From: Botryosphaeria dothidea
Lineage: Eukaryota; Ascomycota; Dothideomycetes; Botryosphaeriales; Botryosphaeriaceae
Direction of reading: 5' to 3'
NCBI GenBank assembly: GCA_011503125.2
Contig: WWBZ02000022.1
Location: 1,922,001 to 1,986,000, forward strand
Length of the DNA stretch: 64,000 nt
Notes under the pieces: model-generated
The model's database searches: none
Told to the model about the DNA's origin: nothing
What the model saw: only the letters and a program-made list of their open reading frames with translations
Made by a program: the position numbers and the translations under genes
Shown: positions 56,330 through 64,000 of the stretch, piece by piece
Layout: every line of letters begins with the position of its first letter
How positions within the stretch are numbered: position 1 is the stretch's first letter

Positions 56330-57101
56330 GTTGTGAGTTGTAATAATGACGATCAGGACAAACACTGCTGGCAAAAGAAGATGCTTCTCCCGCTGACGCT
56401 CTGCACCACTTGTATATGAGCGCCGCCTGGACTGTGCCGTTTCGCACCATCGGTCGCTATGCAAGCCAAACTCTTGCCTGTCGGACGGCTCCTTCCCCAA
56501 AACTCCGTCTCGGAAACAGGAACGCCCTGCCGGACAGACCGAACTCACTCCCTGAGCCGGACGAAGACTGGGGGAGCCGAAAGCTAAAAGCAAAGCTAAA
56601 CATCATGTCGTCAACAATGCTATGACACCCTGGACCCCACGTTACCGCTAGCCACACTTGGCGAGAACCCTATACGAGTCTGCACTACCGGTATCTCACG
56701 CAAATTCTCTCGAATCGATCATCAGCTGTTGGAAAAGGCGGCTGTACTGCATGTACAGCTAGTTCACTGTGCTCACCGGGGCCAAGGCTTGTCTGCCAAG
56801 AGGTCACGGCCTGTGTCTGCCAGTCTGACGTGTCGTACGGTAGCTTCCAAGGTGGGGCTGATATTGCCTGCATATGCACCCAACTTCACAATCGAGTCTT
56901 GATCATCGGTGCCAAGTCACTGCATATCTCGCTCGAGTGTGTTCGACTTGCGGCAATTACGGGGTCTTCTCAAGCTATCTACGCTGCGTACACACTGGCC
57001 TGTCCAGAGAGCTCGCCGAAAAGAATACTTCTCGGTACAAAAAACACGACGGGGTCCTCAAAGAATCGAATACATAGCCTGACACTCCAAGATGAACGCT
57101 A
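56330..57101. other. Intergenic between P450 3' end and DUF1772 start
   Basis: About 770 bp. Likely promoter of the DUF1772 gene and 3' UTR of the P450 gene. No ORF recognised. Confidence 0.4.
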
Positions 57102-58918
57102 TTAGACCTCCAACGTAAGCACGGATGCCTGGTTCTCCTGCTTGGCTTCCTCCTTCGTGCGCATCTCTGCCACCTTGAGGAAGTCAGCTCTCTGTTGCAA
57201 ATCCTTGGCCTCGGCCTCGTGCCAAAGCCGGATTGCCTCCTGCTTGCGCTTCTCGCTGCGGGGTTCAAATGCCATCTGGAATGGATCAGGCTTGACAATC
57301 AACAGCGAGTTGGACTTGTCGAGCGGAATATGCACTTTATCGCCTGTCGCAGGGTTGGTCTTGTGCTTTAGATTGAAGCACCATGCAAGGGCACCGCAGG
57401 CGACTACCAGCTCATCCTGTGTAACGGATTGACCAAGGCACTGACGCTGTCCCCATCCGAATGACGTCATCCCCTTCAACGTGGGATACATCGTCAGAGG
57501 CTCTTGGTATGTCGGCCAGCCAGGCTGCAACCAGCGCTCCGGTCGGAAATTTTCAGGATCCGGATACTTGATTGGGTTACGAAGGAAGGCCCTTGTTCCT
57601 GTTAGCAAGGCTCTGCACGATGCGCGCTAAGAAACAGAAGCTTACCAGTCAAGCGGGAGGATGCGAGTTCCTTTGGGAATAAAGTATCCGTTGTACTCGT
57701 CATCCTGTTCAGTCTCATGTGCAACGCCTATCGAGGTTAGCACGACCTGATACAGTAAATCAATACCCGTGGACTTACCAGTAGGGACATTGGGCTTCCA
57801 TCTCATGGTCTCCTTGATGCAGGCGCGAAGGATTGGCAGTCGGGGCATATCGTCAAGTGTTGGCAGACGCCCTTCACACACTTCATCCACCTCCTTCTGG
57901 ACCTGGGTCTGCCACTCAGGGTGATACACCATAGAGATCAGGAAATAGTACAGCGGACCGGCCACTGTAAAAATACCGACAAGCGCCATCATCCCAATAA
58001 CAGATGAGGCTTCATAGTCGCCAGACAGATTGGACTTTTTCTCACTTTCGAGATAGGTCCGGGTCCAGCAAGGTCTCATCTGACCCTTGGCCATCTTCTC
58101 GCGGACCGTGACAAGCTTTTGCATCCACCAGGCTTGTTGCTCGTCGTGACGTTTCCGCTCTGCCCGCTTCCAGGGGTTGAGCAGCCAGGGCAGGTGCCAG
58201 AGCGGCGTGAGAACGTTTGTGATAGGGCCAGCAGGGGACATCTGCGTTAACAACCCCCAGGCGCTCTTGGTGAGATATGGGCTGTCAGATGTGTCATCCC
58301 AAGTCAGATGGCACATGACCTTAGATGACATGTCTTCAAGTGAGAAGCCGAAGTCATCGGGGTCGTTGATAAGACGATATAGCCAACGCTTGGCCTCAAA
58401 GTTCATGACACCATAGTAGTGCGCGTTGGTTGCTTCGGTGAGGTAGGCATGTGTGAAGCGGCGCTGGCGAGCCCAGTATTCTGCACATACATCAACATCT
58501 AAAAGTGAGGGGAGGCAGATGTCTCAGACGTACGATTCTTTCCCATCAGGGGAAGATACTCCATGGACCCGAATGTACTTTTGGAATCAAATAGCGAGCG
58601 GACCATCGGTCGGTCGGAGTTGTGTTTCGCCCGCTTCACAAGCAACTCCTCGGCAATCTTCTCGTCTGAGATGATAACAAACTTGGCTCCAAGCATCTCT
58701 GTCCTGTATAGACCACCTTTCCCATATGTGTCGGCCCATTCTTTGAACTTGAGCCACATATACTGAATGGGAAGATCGTGTACACGGCCGAGATAGGGGA
58801 AGAGAGTCGGGCCAGGGGGGCCAGAAAGGTCGTTCTTTGCTCTGAATGACTGGACGAACTTGAGGATTGCAAAGCCTGCCAAGGCTATGGCAAGCACAAC
58901 GTATGTGAAGAACTGCAT
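57102..58918 (-). CDS. Cytochrome P450 monooxygenase
   Basis: Membrane-anchored microsomal P450 inserting one oxygen into an organic substrate with electrons from P450 reductase. Exons 58918-58534, 58498-57779, 57727-57646 and 57591-57102 give 558 residues. The start at 58918 places the hydrophobic anchor (MQFFTYVVLAIALAGFAIL) at the N-terminus, followed by the hinge SGPPGP; an upstream ATG at 59011 would add 31 residues. The I-helix region is VIGMMALVGIFTVAGPLYYF, where the usual acid-threonine pair is not evident. ExxR is KETMRWKPNVP near residue 358. PERW and the heme loop FGWGQRQCLGQ, with ligand Cys near residue 447, follow. The C-terminus is extended by about 45 charged, helical residues. 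The overall pattern resembles O-methylsterigmatocystin-oxidoreductase-like (OrdA-like) fungal P450s. It lies between DUF1772 and FAD monooxygenase genes. Confidence 0.93.
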
Positions 58919-60291
58919 GATTGCGCGGACAACAACGAAGAGCCGACGGATGCAACAGACGATGAGAACGCTTGAAGTATGAAGAGGTAGGGGCAGAGGG
59001 GGATATCTCATTAACTACGTAGCGCAAGCTAAGCGAGTGCATCCCACATCAAGGCAGCCTTGCTAGGAGCCAGGCTGATGCCTCGCACCCCCAAGACTTC
59101 GTACGAGCCTTTCGATCCTGGAGGTCCGAATCTCAAGCCCTCCATCACATCACGATTGCAAATTGCCAGCTGGGAAGGAAGTGAAGTGGCGCATGATGCT
59201 GGAGGAGCTTCAGTCTCCTCGCTATCCCAAACCACCATCACCCCGTCCGCAAGCACGAAAGCACGGAAACGGACGTTAATTCCGCAGTGAGCAGCCAATA
59301 GTGTCTCGGCTCTCAGCTATGTTTACTTCATAGTGACCACGGAAAAGGGGTCGGACTCTCCGCACCGAGGGTTATGGAGCGTCGGAGAATGCAGGATTTC
59401 TGGCAGCTCTCAGTGATGCCGGCGGCTTGCAGAAGGCTTGTCTGGATTTGCAGGAGATGGAGGGCGTCATGAGGGCGTGTGGAATTCCGGCATGGCAGGT
59501 TACTACGCCTAGCAAAAGGAAGTTTGGGGCCCCAGTGTGTCAAGCACGGCGATGTTCCACAGCGCCAAAACATGTGCAGGGGGTGATCGTTGCACGACTT
59601 CCGTAAACTGCAAGTTTCAGTTTTGGAGTTGAGATCAGTCGATGCTAGTGAGCCCTGGCAACCTCTCAGAGGCGGCGGGGCGATAGGGGAGGCTGCAAGC
59701 CAGCCGCTTACTTTACTGCTCCATCGTCGCACAGCAGGCATGCGTAGTACCGGATCTGGCTTGGCTGCCGCGAGCCGTGCCGCCAAGCGGGTTGGATTTC
59801 TAGTTCGCAGTAGCACAATCTCTCCAGCCCCAGATCACATCGTCATAGAACCCGCGCCCCTTACCAGCAGTTTTCTCCCCATAACCAAGCCCCACAAGCT
59901 TTTGCAGAGCGGCGATAGAGGTGGAGAGCCGATCGGGAGCCTCTTCGCGAAGCCAGGGGCTGCACCGGCGCCCAGCCGGTCCCGACCGAACTACCCGGCG
60001 AAACGGCTTCTCACCCTTCACCGGCCCGCTCGCTCTCACCACTCGCGCTCCGAACTGCGATGGATTTGCCGTACTTTATACGGAGCGCGTAGAAGGTTGG
60101 TCTTCATCACAGCACGCGCACCTTTCTTCTGCTCCTTGCCTCGCCACGAGACGTTGTCACCTCGTGTTTGTTTCTTCCTTGTGCTCCTTCCACCAACGCA
60201 GATCGTCCCAAGACGGATACTTAGCGTACCAGCAGCCTAGGCGCCAAGAAAGTAATCACACTGCAGCAGTAGCAGGCAGCCTTTCAACGCG
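58919..60291. other. Divergent promoter region, P450 / FAD monooxygenase
   Basis: About 1.4 kb between divergent starts. Frames up to 216 codons (59590-60240 +) lack features. No repeat seen. It may control both oxygenase genes. Confidence 0.4.
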
Positions 60292-62015
60292 ATGGAACCA
60301 AAGCCCGTTGGATCTTACCCACCCTCTGGCCTCAACGTGCTCGTCGTGGGCACCGGCCTCGCCGGCCTGACGGCTTCCATCGAATGCATTCGCAAGGGCC
60401 ACAATGTGCAGGTACTGGAGCGAAATGCCTCCATCAACACGGCTGGTAAGCAACACTCTCTCACTAAGATCACGTGGTTATCGCTGTCTCTCTATCTCCT
60501 GCTTCACGTCTTTTTTTCCTTTTTTTTTTCGAAAGACAGAAGAACAGTGAAACAATGAACTCACAACGATTGCAAAACAGGCGACATGTACTTCATGGGC
60601 CTGTCGGCCACTCGCTTCTTCAAGCACTGGCCGGAGATGGCCAAGGAGTACGACGACATCTCGCTACACGACGCGTGGATCGAGACGTTCAAGCACTCGG
60701 GCGCGCAGATGATCGCGCCGCTCAAGGTCGCCGAGCGGCTCAAGGCCCAGGGGCTCGACCCCAAGACGCCGCCGGGCACCTTCCAGATGCGCCCGCTCGT
60801 CTACAAGATGTTCGTCAGCCAGGTCGAGGCGCTGGGCGTCAAGGTGCAGTTCGGCAAGCGCGTCATCGAGTACTGGGAGGACGACGAGTCCGGCAAGGCG
60901 GGCGTCGTGACGGACAAGGGGGAGCGGTTCGAGGCGGATGTCGTTATTGCGGCAGATGGCGTGGGGAGCAAGAGCCAGAAGATCGTGGGCGGCCAGGTCA
61001 AGGCCATCTCGTCGGGCAGGGCCATGTGGAGGGCGGCGTTCCCGATTGCGCATTTGGACAAGAATCCCGAGGTGAAGGAGTTCTTCAAGATGATTCCGGG
61101 TGAGACGGGGCCGGAGCCGATTGTGAGGACATGGCTGGGGTGAGTGATGAGCTCTGCTTTCTGTTTGCAGTTGGACTGACAGTGAGACAGTCCCGGCACT
61201 TATGCCCTCACCCTGACGCGCCCCGACACCATCATCTGGATCATGAATCACGACGTACGTCCGGACCCTTTAGACCTCTGCACAGGAGCCATGTCAGATA
61301 TCGTTCGAGCTGACAAATGTCTTAGGTCACCGGCAGCGAAGAAGAGTCCTGGTCGAACACGGTCGAGCCAGAGGAGGTGCTCGAGGGCATGGACAGGGTG
61401 CCGGGGGCGGAGGCGTGGGCGCCCATCTTCCGCGAGCTGGTCGCGCTGACGCCGGCCAAGACCATCATCAACTTCGAGCTGCTCTGGCGCAACCCGCAGC
61501 CGAGCTGGGTGTCGCCGCAGGGGCGCGTCGTCCAGATCGGCGACGCGGCGCACAGCTTCCTGCCCGCGTCGGGCAACGGCGCCACGCAGGCCATCGAGGA
61601 CGCCGTCAGCCTGGCCGCCTGCCTGCAGCTGGGCGGCCTCGAGCGCGTGCCGACGGCGGTGCGCGCGCACGTGCGCATGCGCTTCGTCCGCAACGCGTGC
61701 GCGCAGAAGCTCGGGTTCAGCAATGCGGAGCTGCTGCAGGACACGGACTGGAGCAAGGTCAAGCTGGACCCTAGGCGCGCGGCGCCTAAGCTTCCGCGCT
61801 GGGTGTGGAGCCACGACCCGGAGGCGTATGCGGCGGACAACTTCGAGAAGGTGGTGGATGGCGTGAGGAAGGAGGTCCCGCTGAGCGAGGAGATCGATGG
61901 CGTGCAGCCGAACTACCCGCCGGGCTACAGGTACGAGCCGTGGAACATTGAGGATATCATGGAGGACATGCGCAACGGGAGGCCGGTGGAGTTAGGGGCT
62001 GGGGACTGGGATTAG
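60292..62015 (+). CDS. FAD-dependent monooxygenase (salicylate-hydroxylase-like)
   Basis: Class-A flavin monooxygenase that would hydroxylate or epoxidise an aromatic or alicyclic substrate with NAD(P)H and O2. Exons 60292-60445, 60581-61139, 61191-61254 and 61326-62015 give 488 residues. The ADP-binding fold VVGTGLAGLTASIE is near residue 19. The DG motif is VVIAADGVGSKS with Asp near residue 177, and the GD motif is QIGDAAHSFLPASGNGATQAIEDAV with Asp near residue 332. Exon 3 is small (64 nt) and encodes GPGTYALTLTRPD, as expected between the two halves. The C-terminal 100 residues include LPRWVWSHDPEAYA and an acidic tail. Coding GC is very high. The gene is divergent from the P450 across 1.4 kb and completes the enzyme group. 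Confidence 0.92.
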
Positions 62016-63784
62016 CGTGGGCGCTGCCGTGGGGGAGGGAGTGATAGCGAGAGAGCTTGAAAGAAGTTCTTTGGCAATCTGTGTCCTGGAACGCGTGTAG
62101 AGAGATGTGGTTGGAGCGATCGGAGTGAGGATGCTGATTCAGGCATCAGGCAAACGGCTTGGAGCATCGCTTATGTCGGCTAGGCTGATAGCATTTGACA
62201 CATTCCCATTCTTGCGAGCGAGATCTTCTGTGCAGGCTCCATTGGCTGGTTTGGATGATCTATGCAGTGGCCCGGTGCACTTATTCCAAGGATCAGGTCG
62301 GCGTCTTTTCTTTTGGAAGGCATTCGCTGTTAAGCATCCGTTTGTGGAGAACAGCGCAGGTGCCGATAACGCAACTCTCCTCCAGCAATGCTGCGGCGCA
62401 GCTGTTGAGCTGTCCTCGCGACGACGCGGACCTGGTTAAACAATGGCCAAGCGTGGATTTACGCGCATACATGGGACTGATCGACCATGGCGCTGACCCA
62501 GGGAACCGGTCAGCATCCAATCCGAGCCCATGGTTTACGAAGGCAGCGTGGATCGAAAGATTATGTGCATGAGATCGACCCGTCCGGTGGCGGCTGCAGG
62601 GCGAGCGCGCGCTGTCTCATCTCCACACTCCAACTTTTGACAAACAACTCGTTCACCTCCCCTATGTGTCGCTCGCCACGTGTGCGCCTCGGCTGCGGAT
62701 CTTCTCTTAAGGCTGGAAAGCAACCTCCTAAGTGGACAAACTCGCCGGCGCTGGGTCCGCCGGTTCCTCCGCCATGCAAGACGCCACCACCAATCTACCG
62801 GGTCTTGATATGCAACGAGCACTGCCTACCTGCCAGCCGTCGCGGCGGCTCCGCTCAAGCATGTCAAGCTCTAATCAATTCACTAATTGGATTCTTTTCC
62901 CACGCGGCGCGCGCTAGCCGAGCAACGGCATAGGACACTGTGGATGGAGCCTAGGCATGCGGAGATAGCCCCGGAATGGGCCTTGTCGAGAATGCTGTGG
63001 CCAATGGCCTTTTTACTCTGGACGTCGTCCATTGATTCTCATTCTTTTCTTTGCTTCCTCCTCCAATCAATCTCGCTCGCCTTGCCCTCCGCGCACCTCG
63101 AAATGGCCATCAAATGATCGTCAGGCTCCTGGCCTGACCACAGGGCCTCGGGAAGCCACGAGATCTTACCATTGCGGCGGCATCTCCGGCCTCGTCTCCC
63201 GAACTCGACTTTGTTCAAATTTCCATGCGTTACCCATTCGGCTGAGTGGGGCCACCTCAGGCCATGGACCGTCTTTTCGGCGTGCCTCGCCCCAGCGTGC
63301 TCCGATATCCATGACGACAGCATTCCACTGCCGCCGCAAGATACCGACACCACTCATGCGGCGTAGCCAAACCTCGCCGCACTTCGCTCTTTCACTGGGC
63401 ACGTTCCTGATTGATGGGCAACCCACCAACGCCAAAGACTCACCACATCCTTCGCGTCATCTGGCGGGGCTGTTTCCGACATAATGTTGCAGTCCATGGA
63501 TTCCATTTCTTGTCCTGTCCAACCCTACAGCTTTACAAGCCTGTCGTCTCTTGCCATTTCCCATTCTCGATCTGACATGCATGCTACATGGTGCGAGAAG
63601 TAGTATGCCCATCTAGGGACTTCCTCGGCCTAATGTGGTTGCTCTACTTCCTGGCTTCTATAAGAGTGGTTCCTGAGGCCTTCAGAAATGGTTCTTCCGC
63701 ACCGCACCATCTGCCAGGAAGCCGCAAACAAGACATACTGTTACATCATTGCTCAGACCATCCAGACGAAATATTCCTCACAGT
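62016..63784. other. Intergenic, about 1.8 kb
   Basis: Frames up to 150 codons lack motifs and use mixed starts. Sequence from 63560 onward is probably the promoter of the hydrolase gene at the window edge. Nothing else recognised. Confidence 0.4.
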
Positions 63785-64000
63785 ATGGCCTCCGCTCTTT
63801 CGACCGTCATGAAATTCCCCTCGCCCGCCCATGGCACCGACGATTCACACCAATACCTTGTCTTCTTCATTCCGGGCAATCCTGGCCCGGTAGCCTACTA
63901 CGGAACGTTTCTGTCCTACCTTCACTCTGCTTTGAACAGTGGTTCATCATCGAGCGCAAAGGTTCGTTTCGAGGTATTCGGTCGAAGTCTCTCGGCAGAA
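63785..64000 (+). CDS. Lipid-droplet-associated hydrolase family (LDAH/DUF2305), partial
   Basis: 5' part of a gene that runs off the window, 72 codons still open at base 64000. The reading from the ATG at 63785 gives a polar leader, then QYLVFFIPGNPGPVAYYGTFLSYL, the conserved opening of the LDAH/DUF2305 alpha/beta hydrolases. In that opening PGNPG forms the oxyanion-side loop. These proteins bind lipid droplets and are implicated in sterol-ester or lipid turnover. The nucleophile region lies outside the window. The beginning of VRFEVFGRSLSA matches the next strand. Confidence 0.85.
   Translation, partial: MASALSTVMKFPSPAHGTDDSHQYLVFFIPGNPGPVAYYGTFLSYLHSALNSGSSSSAKVRFEVFGRSLSAE

Noticed and set aside
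59590..60240. 216-codon plus-strand frame upstream of the FAD monooxygenase
   Set aside because: Arginine/serine/proline-rich product without motifs, lying in the presumed divergent promoter region.

Overview
The window comes from a filamentous ascomycete (Pezizomycotina, perhaps Dothideomycetes; the class is an inference from gene families). Most genes have several exons with short GT-AG introns of about 44-135 bp. The families are typical of this group: a FarA/CTF1-type Zn2Cys6 activator, an RTA1 protein, a SAT4/PTH11-like rhodopsin-fold membrane protein, CorA-like and HET-like proteins, DUF1772, fungal P450 and NmrA proteins. No bacterial operon, CRISPR array, rRNA gene or convincing complete tRNA gene was seen. 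All gene models are hand-spliced from frame continuity, splice consensus and remembered family patterns; no search or alignment was run.

Layout. 0.8-17.6 kb is mainly housekeeping: a membrane-anchored SDR (-), a six-exon rhodopsin-fold membrane protein (+), the mitochondrial Obg GTPase MTG2 (+), an F-box-like protein (+), the rRNA methyltransferase RRP8 (+), the ubiquitin-shuttle protease DDI1 (-) and an AANAT-like acetyltransferase (+). A gene-poor stretch of about 6.2 kb (17.6-23.9 kb) follows, with only a G-quadruplex motif and no recognisable gene. 23.9-33.9 kb holds a nine-exon FarA-like regulator (-), a Nudix hydrolase (-), a 100-codon ORF directly ahead of a RpiB-type sugar-phosphate isomerase (+), and a DUF1989 protein (-). 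36.6-48 kb is an accessory, membrane and surface region: RTA1 (+), CorA-like (-), a ten-exon HET-like membrane protein (+), a secreted type-B carboxylesterase (-) and a GPI-anchored mucin-like wall protein with a 27-bp minisatellite (-).

50-62 kb groups an MFS monocarboxylate-type transporter, an NmrA-like protein, a SnoaL-like protein, a DUF1772 protein, a cytochrome P450 and an FAD monooxygenase in about 11 kb. These are the tailoring and transport parts of a secondary-metabolite or aromatic-degradation cluster, with no PKS, NRPS or terpene synthase in the window. The right edge cuts a lipid-droplet-hydrolase (LDAH) gene.

The most interesting details are in gene structure. DDI1 appears to have its start codon split by an intron (AT|G) and a 610-bp GC-AG intron. 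The HET-like gene has a first coding exon that is only ATG, a GC-AG intron, and two adjacent exons carrying the same nonapeptide. The FarA-like gene splits its zinc cluster over three exons, one of 18 nt.
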